A stretch of 42,007 nucleotides of DNA from a bacterium (GCA_026709025.1 JAPOTT010000050.1:29857-71863), one strand, 5' to 3'; positions 25,298 through 33,752 are shown, numbered from the stretch's first letter. Program-made: numbers and translations. The notes: a model not told the origin generated them from the sequence alone.

Positions 25298-26017
25298 CAG
25301 AGCGTCCACGCCTGAATGACGTACCTGCGCCAAGCCCAAAAACTGAGAGACGCTGATGAACCACCATCCCAAATCAAAGTTGTACCAGCGCCGTCCAAAA
25401 CGAGCCGAGGTAGGTGCCGCGTGGTGGTTGTTGTGATAGCCCTCTCCACAGGTTAGCCAAGCTAACCAAGTGACGTTCGTGGCGCTGTTGTCAAAGGGAC
25501 GTCTGCCGAAGGTATGGGCTACGCTGTTCACCGAACCGCCCAGCCCAATGTATCCAACGGTGTGGACAACAGCGGCAATCCCTCCACCTAGCCAGCCCAA
25601 CCAAAACACCAACACAGCGATGCCCAGAACTAGCCCAATGGTGCCGCGATTCAACAAGATGCGGTCGGGCCATGTAACTGGAATATCCTTGGCATATCGC
25701 CCGGTGGTTAGGGGGTCGCGCGCTGAGCGTCTGTACAGACCTGCGTTGGTAAGTTGAACCCGAACCCAGCCCAAGCGAGCTGGTGAGTGCGGATCCTCGT
25801 CTGTATCTGTAAATGCGTGGTGTTTACGATGAACTGCTGCCCACTGGCGAGCATTGATCCCCGTAGAGAGCCACAAGAAAACCTTAAAGCAACTACGCAG
25901 CACCGGGTGTAACTTGACAGCTCGGTGGGCTAGGTCGCGATGAAGGTAGACGGTAGTGGCCAAGTTGGCTAGCTGGGTGAGACCCAACCCGACTGCTATG
26001 GCTATTCCGATTTCCAC
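25241..26017 (-). CDS. Fatty acid / acyl-CoA desaturase
   Basis: A 258-residue membrane di-iron desaturase, likely making a delta-9-type double bond in acyl chains. The histidine boxes are HRDLAH (26-31), HRKHH (63-67) and HNNHH (195-199), with an extra His168 in NSVAHTFGRRPF. Hydrophobic segments lie near residues 1-22 and 128-160. The protein is shorter than many relatives, but all boxes are present. The GTG at 26017 is the first start in frame; TAAGGT (26032-26027) nine bases upstream could be the -10 of a leaderless message. It is upstream of the FIST operon with a 92-base gap and is probably separate. Its substrate could be acyl-CoA or a lipid. Confidence 0.92.
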   Translation of the reverse strand: MEIGIAIAVGLGLTQLANLATTVYLHRDLAHRAVKLHPVLRSCFKVFLWLSTGINARQWAAVHRKHHAFTDTDEDPHSPARLGWVRVQLTNAGLYRRSARDPLTTGRYAKDIPVTWPDRILLNRGTIGLVLGIAVLVFWLGWLGGGIAAVVHTVGYIGLGGSVNSVAHTFGRRPFDNSATNVTWLAWLTCGEGYHNNHHAAPTSARFGRRWYNFDLGWWFISVSQFLGLAQVRHSGVDALLDKRSTHQDAHTDMEQVV

Positions 26018-26034
26018 GGGGTTGAGACCTTAGA

Positions 26035-26064
26035 ACATTCAGAAGGGTTACATTCAGAAGGGTT
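26035..26064. repeat. 15-base tandem duplication
   Basis: ACATTCAGAAGGGTT occurs twice in direct succession (26035-26049 and 26050-26064) in the divergent promoter region between the desaturase and acyl-CoA synthetase genes. Confidence 0.9.
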
Positions 26065-26091
26065 ATATGAGGTCGTACAGCAAATTTCGGG

Positions 26092-26097
26092 TAGCTT
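26092..26097 (+). promoter_or_regulatory. -10 box for acyl-CoA synthetase pair
   Basis: TAGCTT ends seven bases before the ATG at 26105, fitting a leaderless transcript. No ribosome site is present. Some of the hexamer would be coding if the TTG at 26096 were used. Confidence 0.45.
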
Positions 26098-26104
26098 GAC
26101 AGCA

Positions 26105-26749
26105 ATGGGGGTTTTATCTGAGTTCGACTCCAAGCAACTGCTAGCAAGCCATGGTGTGCAGATAAGCAACGATCTTCTGGTTGCGTCGGCAGATGCTGCT
26201 GCCGAGGCAGCTCTGCAGTTAGCTGGCCCTGTAGCTCTCAAACTCTGTGGCCAAGCCCTAGCTCACAAAAGCGAAAGAGGCTTGGTAAAGCTGGGTTTAG
26301 ATGATCCCGCTAGCGTCAAACGAGCCGCGCAGGAGCTTTTGGCAACCATAACTGCCGAAGACGGCGAGGTTGCTTTGTTGGTATCGCAGATGGTCACAGG
26401 CCACCGCGAGTTCATCATTGGCGTTGCACGCACCGCACAATTTGGAGCAGTTCTCATGTTAGGTCTAGGGGGAGTGCTGGCCGAAGCAACGGCTAACGCC
26501 GTGTTCCGGCTCTTGCCGGTAACCCACCAAGATTGTCAAGACATGATCCACGATCTAGATGCTGAGCCTTTGTTGACTGAGTTCAGAGGAGAAGCAGCAG
26601 TAGACCAACATAGCTTAGTAAACGCTTTGTTGGCCATAGCTTCAGCCGCTGCTACAGACGGGATTGAAGAAATAGATGTCAACCCACTAATCATTTGCCA
26701 AGGTCAGCCGGTAGCAGTAGACGCTCTGGTGGTAACAACCAACTCATGA
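26105..26749 (+). CDS. ADP-forming acyl-CoA synthetase, ATP-grasp (beta) subunit
   Basis: A 214-residue ATP-grasp protein matching the beta part of ADP-forming acetyl/acyl-CoA synthetases. Marks are VALKLCGQALAHKSERGLVKLGL, REFIIGVARTAQFGAVLMLGLGGVLAEA (in part), and the C-terminal IEEIDVNPLI. It would make or use an acyl phosphate with ATP, together with the alpha subunit 20 bases downstream. The size fits a separate ATP-grasp_5 subunit. The ATG at 26105 is chosen because a TAGCTT box is seven bases before it; a TTG at 26096 would add three residues. The acyl substrate is not known. Confidence 0.88.
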   Translation: MGVLSEFDSKQLLASHGVQISNDLLVASADAAAEAALQLAGPVALKLCGQALAHKSERGLVKLGLDDPASVKRAAQELLATITAEDGEVALLVSQMVTGHREFIIGVARTAQFGAVLMLGLGGVLAEATANAVFRLLPVTHQDCQDMIHDLDAEPLLTEFRGEAAVDQHSLVNALLAIASAAATDGIEEIDVNPLIICQGQPVAVDALVVTTNS

Positions 26750-26769
26750 ACACAGCCCCCTGAGAACCC

Positions 26770-28263
26770 ATGACCGAAAACCCCACAACAGCTGCACCAC
26801 TAGAGCTATCACAGCTTGACCTTTTGTTTAATCCACGCGGCATTGTTATTGCAGGTGCCTCTACCCATCCGGGCAAGTTTGGCTTTGTGGCCCTTCACAA
26901 TGTGCTAGCCGGACAGTTCGGTGGGGCAGTGTTTGCTACCAACCCCGAACGCCCCACCATCTTGGGCATCCAAACTCTGGCATCGGTAACAGAGGTTCCG
27001 CATGGAGCAGCCGACCTCATATTCATCTGCACCCCTCCACACACCTGTGCAGACATCTTGCGAGCTGCCGCTGATCGAGGTATCGGCGCGGCGTTTGTGG
27101 CCTCAGGGGGGTTTGGCGAAGCAGGTCCACAAGGAGTAGAACTACAAAAAGAGCTTGTGGAGCTAGCCGAGTCTTTGGGCATGGTGCTAGCCGGGCCCAA
27201 CGGACAAGGCATAATCTCCACTCCAGCAAAGCTGGCCGCACAGATCGTGGCACCCATACCACCGGCCGGGCACATAGCAGTGGCCAGTCAGTCGGGTAAT
27301 TTGGTTTCGGCGTTCTTGAACCACGCCAGCCACAGCGGAGTTGGCATTAGCCGCGCAATAAGCGCAGGCAACGCTGCAATGGCTCAGGTAACAGATTACC
27401 TGAGGTGGTTTGCACAAGATCAGCACACCAAAGCCATGGCAGCTTATGTAGAAGGCGTGGGAGACGGACGGCGCTTTGCCGCTGCCATCCACCAAGCTGC
27501 CCAAAACAAGCCAGTTGTGTTGGTGAAAGGTGGTACCACTACCCGAGGTGCCCAAGCAGCAGCTAGTCATACTGGCGCGTTAGCCACAGATGACCGAGTG
27601 TTTGATGGCATGGCCCGCCAATGCGGTGCTGTGCGCTGTCATACCATTGAAGAGGCATTTGACGCGGTGGCTGCCTTTGCCACTTGTCCGTTACCTGCGG
27701 GGCCACGCACGGTGGTTTTGTCTAGCGCGGGCGGTTGGGGCGTGATCAGCGCCGATGCAGTGTCTAAATCCAAGCTAGAGTTGATCCACCTGCCAGCCGA
27801 TCTAAAAGCTGCTATTGACAAGCTAGTACCCCCGCGTTGGAGTCGTCATAACCCCATCGATCTAGCTGGTGGAGAAGGCCGTGACACGATTGTTGAGGTC
27901 ATTGGGTTGCTCGCAGATCACCCGGATGTAGATGCGGTGCTGTACTTAGGTATGGGCATCCAATCCAATACAGCAGCACACCTACGCTCTAGCCCCTTTT
28001 ATGGCGAAGCAGAACTAGACCGCATCTGCCAATACCACGAACGCCAAGACAGCCGCTTTGCCGCAGCTGTAACTGAAGCCTCCAACAGGGTTGGCAAACC
28101 CATATTGGCAGCAACCGAGTTGGGCGTAACCCAGCCACAAAACCCAGGCCCAGCCACCTTGGCAGAACAAGGCGGCTATTGCTTTGCCTCTGCTGATCGA
28201 GCGATCCGTGCCCTAAACCATTTATGGTGGTACGCCGATTGGCGCAAGCGGCATCTAAGCTGA
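26770..28263 (+). CDS. ADP-forming acyl-CoA synthetase, CoA-binding (alpha) subunit
   Basis: A 497-residue protein with an N-terminal CoA-binding Rossmann domain (IVIAGASTHPGKFGFVALHN) and two succinyl-CoA-ligase-like domains. The marks are AGPNGQGI near residue 141, VASQSGNLVSAFLNHA, and the phosphohistidine loop ASHTGALATDDRVFDG with His267. With the ATP-grasp subunit just upstream it forms a split ADP-forming enzyme that interconverts an acyl-CoA and the free acid with ATP. In archaea and some bacteria such enzymes handle acetate or amino-acid-derived acids; the substrate is open. The ATG start at 26770 lacks a clear ribosome site. A PBP4-like gene follows after 6 bases. Confidence 0.9.
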   Translation: MTENPTTAAPLELSQLDLLFNPRGIVIAGASTHPGKFGFVALHNVLAGQFGGAVFATNPERPTILGIQTLASVTEVPHGAADLIFICTPPHTCADILRAAADRGIGAAFVASGGFGEAGPQGVELQKELVELAESLGMVLAGPNGQGIISTPAKLAAQIVAPIPPAGHIAVASQSGNLVSAFLNHASHSGVGISRAISAGNAAMAQVTDYLRWFAQDQHTKAMAAYVEGVGDGRRFAAAIHQAAQNKPVVLVKGGTTTRGAQAAASHTGALATDDRVFDGMARQCGAVRCHTIEEAFDAVAAFATCPLPAGPRTVVLSSAGGWGVISADAVSKSKLELIHLPADLKAAIDKLVPPRWSRHNPIDLAGGEGRDTIVEVIGLLADHPDVDAVLYLGMGIQSNTAAHLRSSPFYGEAELDRICQYHERQDSRFAAAVTEASNRVGKPILAATELGVTQPQNPGPATLAEQGGYCFASADRAIRALNHLWWYADWRKRHLS

Positions 28264-28269
28264 ACTGTC

Positions 28270-29808
28270 ATGCGGAAAATTGTGGTGCCTGTAGTGCTGT
28301 TGGCGATAGCTGTTGGTGCTTTGGTGATTGCTCACCATTGGAGCAGTCAAATCCACAGCGACCTCGGCACAATAGCCACAGACGATACGCGTCCTGCGGG
28401 TGTGCAAACCCCGCTGATATCCACGCGTCGTCTCACCAACTTGGTGGCCCCTTCTTTGATCACACCTGAGTTCACCAACACTTTGGAGAACCTAATGTCT
28501 GAGGCCCCAGACACTGCCTGCTTGAGCGTAACCGTAACCGAAAGAGCTGGCACCGTTTACCAAAGCGGCTCCAACCTGCTCTTGAGGCCTTCAGGAGCAC
28601 TCATGTTGGCAACACTAGCTGTGGCTTTGGTGGAGCTTGGCCCCGATCACACATTCACCACATCTGTGGCTTCGCTAGTGGAACCAGAAAACGGCGTGAT
28701 AAACGGCGACATCTACCTGATTGGTGGAGGCGATCCCATGCTATTTACTGCGGCGTACATTGAGACGCTGCAATATGCATCTGCTGGCGTGTACACCCCT
28801 ATAGACAATCTAGCCCAACAGTTGGTAGACGATGGCTTGACTCTTGTAACCGGTGCCGTGGTGGGAGATGCTTCATACTTTGACGAGCTTCGCCATGTGC
28901 CTACCTGGCCTGAAGGCTTGGCTGCAGAACAACAGGTTGGAACGCTTTTGGGGCTGCAATTTGATGACGGCTGGGTGCGGTTCCCTAATGCCAGCGAGAA
29001 CCAAGCTGGCTCTCAACAAGAACAAACAGGCCAACAACTAGAAGACGACCTTGGTTTTGTTGCAGCTGAAGACCCGCCGTTTTATGCAGCTGCTCTCTTT
29101 GACGACATGTTGGAAGCACGCGACGTAATAATCCGACGCAGCCCTCGTTCTGAAGCCCTTCCAAACGAGACAGAGGTGTTCATGCTAGGTGCCATTGAAT
29201 CTCCCGCTCTAGGTGAGTACGCCACGCAAATGTTGCAAAACAACGATGTTGAGATCGCCGAGATGCTCCTTAAGGAAATTGGCAAGCACACCACAGGCCA
29301 AGGCACCACCCGGGCGGGGCTAGAAGGCGTTGCAAGCACCCTAGCGGAGTTAGGCATCAACCTCAGCGAGATGCAAATGCTGGATTTTGACGGCTCAGGC
29401 CTGGACCCCGCTAACCAAACAACATGTACACTGTTTGGTGCGTTGTTGGAAAACGACAAGCTTCGCCCACTTTTTGAAAACGTGCTAGCCGATGCTGGCG
29501 AACCAGGGCCTTTGCAAACCAGACTGGACAGCATAGCTGCCACAAGCACTCCCAGGGTTACCGACCCCGCAAGCTCTGGCCGCATCCTCGGGTTAGCTGC
29601 TCAAGGAACCGACGCAACGGCGCTGCTGGGCTACATCGATATTGGGCTCGGCCAAGAGCTTACCTTTGTGTTCATGGCCAACGAGCCCAATGCGCCCAAC
29701 AACTCGGCCCTAGAACGCTTGCAAGCACGCATCGTTGCTTACCTAGCAGAACTTGAAGCTAAACCCAGCGTGGACGACATCTTCGTGTTGCCTGTGCGTA
29801 TCAGTTAA
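28270..29808 (+). CDS. PBP4/DacB-like protein lacking catalytic motifs
   Basis: A 512-residue protein of the S13 peptidase (PBP4, DacB) family, membrane-anchored by a signal/anchor at residues 4-21. The family frame is clear: ALVELGPDHTFTTSV, VINGDIYLIGGGDPML, TRAGLEGVASTLAELGIN and FDGSGLDPAN. The three active-site motifs are changed. The SxxK motif of PASTxK is PSGALM: gapless alignment to E. coli DacB puts Gly109 at the nucleophile and Met112 at the lysine. The SxN motif (MLKxSDN) is MLQNNDV, giving Asn325 and Val327. The KTG motif is AQG (444-446). It is very likely catalytically dead and may bind peptidoglycan or a partner. The ATG at 28270 is 6 bases after the acyl-CoA synthetase gene. 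I see no frameshift, so it is a pseudoenzyme, not a pseudogene. Confidence 0.85.
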   Translation: MRKIVVPVVLLAIAVGALVIAHHWSSQIHSDLGTIATDDTRPAGVQTPLISTRRLTNLVAPSLITPEFTNTLENLMSEAPDTACLSVTVTERAGTVYQSGSNLLLRPSGALMLATLAVALVELGPDHTFTTSVASLVEPENGVINGDIYLIGGGDPMLFTAAYIETLQYASAGVYTPIDNLAQQLVDDGLTLVTGAVVGDASYFDELRHVPTWPEGLAAEQQVGTLLGLQFDDGWVRFPNASENQAGSQQEQTGQQLEDDLGFVAAEDPPFYAAALFDDMLEARDVIIRRSPRSEALPNETEVFMLGAIESPALGEYATQMLQNNDVEIAEMLLKEIGKHTTGQGTTRAGLEGVASTLAELGINLSEMQMLDFDGSGLDPANQTTCTLFGALLENDKLRPLFENVLADAGEPGPLQTRLDSIAATSTPRVTDPASSGRILGLAAQGTDATALLGYIDIGLGQELTFVFMANEPNAPNNSALERLQARIVAYLAELEAKPSVDDIFVLPVRIS

Positions 29809-29830
29809 CCAAATCGCAACCCTCAAGCGG

Positions 29831-29836
29831 TAGGCT
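29831..29836 (+). promoter_or_regulatory. -10 box for small membrane gene cluster
   Basis: TAGGCT ends six bases before the GTG at 29843, with no ribosome site, which is consistent with a leaderless transcript for the cluster that ends with trmI. Confidence 0.45.
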
Positions 29837-29842
29837 AAAGAC

Positions 29843-30151
29843 GTGGCCGAAGAACTCAAGAACCTGATCAAGTCTTATGCCCGCCAAGAGATAGTCGCAC
29901 CCCTTTTAACATTAGGTAAAACCCTAAAATATGGCATTTTAGGGGCATTGAGCTTGGGAATCGGGCTTATCTTTTTATCTCTAGCAGGGTTGCGCTTGTT
30001 GCAAACTGAAGCCTCAGGTGTGTTTGATAACAACATGAGCCCGCTGGCCTATGTTGCAGTCATGGTGGGATTAGCGGTGGCCTTAGCGGTATTGTTCTTA
30101 GGACGCTCCAAGCTCTCACAAAGAGGCCGAAATACTGAGGAAGAGCACTAA
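29843..30151 (+). CDS. Small membrane protein, holin-like
   Basis: A 102-residue protein with two hydrophobic helices, about residues 31-54 (YGILGALSLGIGLIFLSLAG) and 68-87 (YVAVMVGLAVALAVLFLG), between a charged N-terminal helix and a basic tail. It resembles actinobacterial proteins annotated as phage holin superfamily, though no phage gene is near, so a lysis role is unlikely. The GTG start is six bases after TAGGCT. It overlaps the next gene by one base (TAATG). It is the first of three small genes before trmI. Confidence 0.7.
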   Translation: MAEELKNLIKSYARQEIVAPLLTLGKTLKYGILGALSLGIGLIFLSLAGLRLLQTEASGVFDNNMSPLAYVAVMVGLAVALAVLFLGRSKLSQRGRNTEEEH

Positions 30152-30363
30152 TGGACAACCCACAAGAGCCGATTACACGAGATGACATTCGCGATAAGTT
30201 TGCCGAGCTAACCCACAATGTGCAGGGTTCAGCTGCAAATGCCAAAGCTCCGATATTGGGGGGCAGCGCCGCTCTGGGGGTGACGCTTATCGTGTTGGCA
30301 TTTTGGCTGGGCAAACGAAAGGGCCGAGCAGGTCGCACTGTGGTAGAAGTACGCCGAGTATGA
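30151..30363 (+). CDS. Small single-pass membrane protein
   Basis: A 70-residue protein with an acidic amphipathic N-terminal half (ITRDDIRDKFAELTHNVQG), one membrane segment (GGSAALGVTLIVLAFWLG, about 37-54) and a basic end (KRKGRAGRTVVEVRR). No named family was recognised. The start overlaps the preceding stop by one base, so it is likely co-translated. It may act with its two small neighbours at the membrane; that is inference. Confidence 0.65.
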   Translation: MDNPQEPITRDDIRDKFAELTHNVQGSAANAKAPILGGSAALGVTLIVLAFWLGKRKGRAGRTVVEVRRV

Positions 30364-30379
30364 GCGCTAAAGACAGATC

Positions 30380-30592
30380 ATGTTTGACCCTCTGGGCTAC
30401 CTGAGACGCCAAGGCGCTACTAGGGGGCTACGAGGTGGAAGTCGCGCGTGGTTGGTTGTAGGCGGGCTGGCGTGGGCCGTTCGCATCATCGGGCGGGCTA
30501 GCAGCACCAAGAGATTGCGGCCTGCCCTTACCGAAGAAATAAGACCCGGGCAGAGCTTGGTTGTCTCGCATCTATCTGACACGCCCGAGTGA
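30380..30592 (+). CDS. Small basic hypothetical protein
   Basis: A 70-residue protein with a basic N-terminal part (LRRQGATRGLRGGSRAW), a short hydrophobic segment (WLVVGGLAWAVRII) and the end ALTEEIRPGQSLVVSHL. The end motif resembles tails of small actinobacterial membrane proteins, but I can give no family. The stop overlaps the GTG of trmI (GTGA), so it probably belongs to the same message as trmI. Confidence 0.6.
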   Translation: MFDPLGYLRRQGATRGLRGGSRAWLVVGGLAWAVRIIGRASSTKRLRPALTEEIRPGQSLVVSHLSDTPE

Positions 30593-31389
30593 GCCAAGCC
30601 TTCCAAGCTGGAGACCAAGCCTTCCAAGCTGGAGATTTGGTGCTGCTGAGCGACCGCAAAGGTAGGCAGTATCTGGTAAGGCTTGTGCCGGGCAAGTTGT
30701 TTCATACCCATGCTGGCTCTGTGTCCCACGACAGCTTGATTGGCGCTAACGAGGGCACCCAAATGCGTACCACCCGCAATGCAGAACTCACGGTTTGGCG
30801 GCCTACCCTGCAAGATTATGCGCTCAAAATGCGGCGCGGCGCGCAGGTGATATATCCCAAAGACAGCGCAGCAATCTTAATGTTGGCCGACATCTACCCC
30901 GGAGCCAAGGTGTTGGAATCTGGTGTGGGCTCGGGGGGGCTGTCGCTTTGCTTGCTCAGGGCCGGAGCCGAGGTTGTGGGCTATGAGATTCGTGAAGATT
31001 TTGCCGCACAAGCCCGCCAAAACGTAACGGACTTCATGGGCACTCAAGCCGAACAACACTATGAAGTGCAGGTGCGAGATTGTTACGAAGGCATCCAAGC
31101 AGACTGCCTAGACCGCATCATCTTGGACTTAGCAGAGCCGTGGCATGTGGTTCCCCATGCAGTTAGCGCCCTGCGGTCTGGAGGGATGCTAGCGGCCTAT
31201 ACGCCTAGCATCATGCAAGCCAAACACCTACGCGAAGCATGCAGCAGCAAAACTTGGGGTCAGGCTCAAACCACCGAGATACTTCACAGAAACTGGCACA
31301 TAGATAAAGAAGCAGTACGCCCAGAACACCGCATGATAGGCCACACGGGGTTCATCACCACGGTGCGCCGCTTGAGTGCCGATGCTTAG
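30589..31389 (+). CDS. trmI: tRNA (adenine-58-N1) methyltransferase
   Basis: A 266-residue TrmI-type methyltransferase that puts m1A at position 58 of tRNAs. The N-terminal small domain is followed by a Rossmann fold with VLESGVGSGGLSLCLLRAG (SAM site), EIREDF, and the catalytic LDLAEPW. It usually lies beside mpa in actinobacteria, as here. The first residues carry an exact internal duplication (QAFQAGDQAFQAGD) caused by a 21-base tandem repeat, so the true N terminus is uncertain. The GTG at 30589 overlaps the previous stop. The stop codon is inside the stem of the following terminator. Confidence 0.94.
   Translation: MSQAFQAGDQAFQAGDLVLLSDRKGRQYLVRLVPGKLFHTHAGSVSHDSLIGANEGTQMRTTRNAELTVWRPTLQDYALKMRRGAQVIYPKDSAAILMLADIYPGAKVLESGVGSGGLSLCLLRAGAEVVGYEIREDFAAQARQNVTDFMGTQAEQHYEVQVRDCYEGIQADCLDRIILDLAEPWHVVPHAVSALRSGGMLAAYTPSIMQAKHLREACSSKTWGQAQTTEILHRNWHIDKEAVRPEHRMIGHTGFITTVRRLSADA
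30594..30635. repeat. 21-base tandem duplication inside trmI
   Basis: Two identical 21-base copies (30594-30614 and 30615-30635), each beginning CCAAGCCTTCC, encode the duplicated seven residues QAFQAGD at the TrmI N terminus. The length is a multiple of three, so the frame is kept. Confidence 0.95.
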
Positions 31390-31411
31390 ATCGCAGGTTA
31401 CCTGCGATCTA
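31387..31411. terminator. Bidirectional hairpin terminator
   Basis: TAGATCGCAGG (31387-31397) pairs perfectly over 11 bases with CCTGCGATCTA (31401-31411) around a TTA loop. GTTTCT follows on the plus strand. It starts in the trmI stop codon and lies before the end of the convergent ferredoxin gene, so it can serve both. Confidence 0.8.
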
Positions 31412-31424
31412 GTTTCTGCAAACT

Positions 31425-31664
31425 TCAGACCTCAATGAAGATGCACTCTCCGGGACACTCTTCGGCTGATTCAATGGTGGCCTCTTCTTGGCCTTCTGGC
31501 ACTATGGCAAGCCCTTCAACCCCGCCGGGCTCGCTGAAAACCTTGTCTCCCTCTTTTACGTAGGCCAGACCATCGTCTAGTAGTGTAAAAACATCTGGAG
31601 CGATCTCTTCGCAGAGTCCATCTCCTGTACATAGATCCTGATCGATCCATACCTTCATTTGCAT
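31425..31664 (-). CDS. Small ferredoxin, CxxDxxC type
   Basis: A 79-residue ferredoxin. DLCTGDGLCEEIAPDVF has Cys12-x2-Asp15-x2-Cys18, and the end has ECPGEC with Cys70 and Cys74. The Asp in place of the second Cys is typical of 3Fe-4S ferredoxins that serve cytochrome P450s; in some ferredoxins such an Asp can bind a fourth iron. No P450 or oxidoreductase is adjacent. The ATG at 31664 gives MQMKV; an ATG two codons later is also possible. It lies antisense between trmI and mpa, interrupting the usual order. Confidence 0.9.
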   Translation of the reverse strand: MQMKVWIDQDLCTGDGLCEEIAPDVFTLLDDGLAYVKEGDKVFSEPGGVEGLAIVPEGQEEATIESAEECPGECIFIEV

Positions 31665-31752
31665 CAGAGGTAGTACCCTTTCGTGGTCTTAGACATTTTG
31701 AGACTTATTCAGAAACCAAAGATAGCTAAAAGACAGCTAGCTAGTACACAGT

Positions 31753-31858
31753 TACTGTATGTGGATAGTTTAGTACTGTATGTAGATAGTTTAGACAACA
31801 CAGACACTATGAGCATAACCATTCAAATCCAGAACCCCACACAACAACCCACACAACA
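31753..31858. repeat. Two tandem duplications upstream of mpa
   Basis: A 21-base unit (begins TACTGTATG) is repeated at 31753-31773 and 31774-31794, with one mismatch. A 12-base unit (CCCACACAACA core) is repeated at 31835-31846 and 31847-31858. Both lie in the 246-base region before mpa, which has no recognised gene and lower GC than the surroundings. They could be binding sites for control of the proteasome locus. Confidence 0.85.
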
Positions 31859-31896
31859 GCTACCGAACATTGCCACCCCAGACCATCCAAGCCGTG

Positions 31897-31902
31897 TAAA
31901 GT
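31897..31902 (+). promoter_or_regulatory. -10 box for mpa
   Basis: TAAAGT ends eight bases before the ATG at 31911. There is no ribosome site; a leaderless transcript is predicted. Confidence 0.5.
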
Positions 31903-31910
31903 CGCGTTGA

Positions 31911-33671
31911 ATGCCAAACTCAAAAGAACCCGCAGCACACGAGCCTAAACAAACCCCAGAGCAGATCAGCGCGCAGATGGCCGCACTGCAAGACGAAATA
32001 ACCTCGCTCCGGCTGCGCCTCGCTGATAGCCCCAAGCAGATACGCTCCCTAGAAGAACGGCTGCTAGATGTCAAAAGCCAGCTATCTCAAGCTGTAGCGC
32101 AAAACGAAAAGCTTACCTACACATTGCAACAAGCCCGTACCCAGGTGGCTAACCTGCGCGAAGAGGTAGACAAGCTCACCCAGCCCCCTTCAGCTTATGG
32201 AACCTACTTAGCAAGCAACTCAGATGGAACGGTGGATGTGTTTTCCAACGGTCGCAAGATACGCGTTGCGCTGCATCCCGAAATATCTGCTGACAAGCTC
32301 TCCCGCGGTCAAGAGGTGGTGCTGAACGACTCCCTCAACGTGGTGCTTAGCTGCACAACAGATGGCACCGGCGAAGTTGTCACCATCAAAGAGATGCTCG
32401 CCGATGGCACGCGGGCCATCGTTACGGGTCGCGCTGATGAAGAGCGGGTGGTAGAGCTTGCCAACGGTTTGCTTCTACAACCCCCGCGCAGCGGCGACAT
32501 AGCCCTCATGGATACTCATTCTGGCATGCTCCTAGAGCGCTTACCTCAGGCCGAGGTGCAGGACTTGGTGCTAGAAGAGGTGCCCGATGTCACCTACGCA
32601 GATGTTGGTGGCCTCGACACCCAGATTGAGCAGATTACCGATGCGGTGGAGTTGCCCTTTATGCATCCAGATTTGTTTGCACAGTACCGCTTGCCCGCAC
32701 CTAAGGGGATCTTGCTATACGGCCCGCCGGGATGCGGTAAAACCCTCATCGCCAAAGCAGTTGCCAATTCGCTGGCCCAAAAAGTGGCCGACATGAACCC
32801 CAACAAAGAAGCTCGCTCTTATTTTTTTAACATCAAAGGCCCCGAGCTGTTAAACAAGTACGTGGGGGAGACCGAGAGACAAATACGCATGGTGTTTCAG
32901 CGGGCTAGAGAAAAGTCCGCCGAGGGCTGGCCTGTAATCGTGTTCTTCGACGAGATGGAGTCGCTGTTTCGCACCCGCGGCACCGGTATAAGCTCCGACA
33001 TGGAATCCACCGTGGTGCCACAGTTGCTAGCTGAGATTGACGGCGTGGAGACCTTGCGCAACGTAATCGTGATTGGGGCCTCTAACCGCGAAGACCTGAT
33101 TGACCCAGCAATCTTGCGGCCGGGGCGTCTAGATGTGAAGATAAAAATTGAGCGTCCCGACAGCGAAGCCACCCAAACCATCTTCTCCCGGTACCTCACG
33201 GCCAGCTTGCCCATAGCTACTGAGATGGTGGAGACCCTCGGCGGCGGTGACCCCGACAAAGCCATCCGCGCCATGATCGAACAAACCACACAAGAGATGT
33301 TCCTAGAACAAGAGCGCAACGAGTTCTTGGAGGTGACCTACCAAAACGGCGATCGTGAGGTGATGTACTTTAAAGACTTCACCTCTGGTGCCATGATTGA
33401 GAACATCGTACGCAGGGCCAAAACTCTGGCCATCAAGCGCTCACTCCAAGGCGGCATCCAGGGCATTCAGCTAAGCGATCTGTTGAACTCCGTGCATCAG
33501 GAGTACCGCGAACATGAAGACCTGCCCAACACCACCAACCCCGATGATTGGGCCAAAATCTCAGGCAAAAAAGGTGAGCGCATCGTGTTTGTCCGCACGC
33601 TGTTAGCTACCGAGGAGGCCAGCGAGGGTGGTCGCTCCATTGAAGGAATTAGCCCAGGCCAGTATCTCTAA
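31911..33671 (+). CDS. mpa: Proteasomal ATPase Mpa/ARC
   Basis: A 586-residue AAA unfoldase that captures Pup-tagged proteins and feeds them to the 20S proteasome. Order: an N-terminal coiled coil (about 18-90) that binds Pup, OB folds (about 95-215), then the AAA domain with Walker A GPPGCGKT (271-278), Walker [11 protein letters not shown] (DE 347-348) and arginine residues near [11 protein letters not shown]. The C terminus ends SPGQYL, the expected proteasome-docking tail. Length and parts are normal. The ATG at 31911 is eight bases after TAAAGT. It starts the locus mpa-dop-pup-prcB-prcA-pafA-pafB-pafC. Confidence 0.98.
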   Translation: MPNSKEPAAHEPKQTPEQISAQMAALQDEITSLRLRLADSPKQIRSLEERLLDVKSQLSQAVAQNEKLTYTLQQARTQVANLREEVDKLTQPPSAYGTYLASNSDGTVDVFSNGRKIRVALHPEISADKLSRGQEVVLNDSLNVVLSCTTDGTGEVVTIKEMLADGTRAIVTGRADEERVVELANGLLLQPPRSGDIALMDTHSGMLLERLPQAEVQDLVLEEVPDVTYADVGGLDTQIEQITDAVELPFMHPDLFAQYRLPAPKGILLYGPPGCGKTLIAKAVANSLAQKVADMNPNKEARSYFFNIKGPELLNKYVGETERQIRMVFQRAREKSAEGWPVIVFFDEMESLFRTRGTGISSDMESTVVPQLLAEIDGVETLRNVIVIGASNREDLIDPAILRPGRLDVKIKIERPDSEATQTIFSRYLTASLPIATEMVETLGGGDPDKAIRAMIEQTTQEMFLEQERNEFLEVTYQNGDREVMYFKDFTSGAMIENIVRRAKTLAIKRSLQGGIQGIQLSDLLNSVHQEYREHEDLPNTTNPDDWAKISGKKGERIVFVRTLLATEEASEGGRSIEGISPGQYL

Positions 33672-33672
33672 G

Positions 33673-33694
33673 CGATCTCTAGTCGATCTCTAGT
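33673..33694. repeat. 11-base tandem duplication
   Basis: CGATCTCTAGT occurs twice in a row (33673-33683 and 33684-33694) just after the mpa stop codon. A third partial match (ATCTCTAAG) is found before it. Confidence 0.85.
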
Positions 33695-33752
33695 CAACAC
33701 CACGCAACAACAATCCTGTTGGGGTAACCCTAATGTGGCCTGTTCGGTAAGC

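Noticed and set aside
28270-29808. PBP4-like gene as a pseudogene
   Set aside because: The frame is intact, the fold motifs are conserved and codon use matches its neighbours; loss of catalytic motifs alone points to a pseudoenzyme.
29843-30151. Prophage remnant on the basis of a holin-like protein
   Set aside because: No lysin, tail, integrase or other phage gene is near; such two-helix proteins are common in actinobacterial chromosomes.
31683-31910. A 75-codon frame ending right before mpa
   Set aside because: No ribosome site, odd composition, and its length comes from 21- and 12-base duplications that happen to keep frame. It overlaps the likely mpa promoter.
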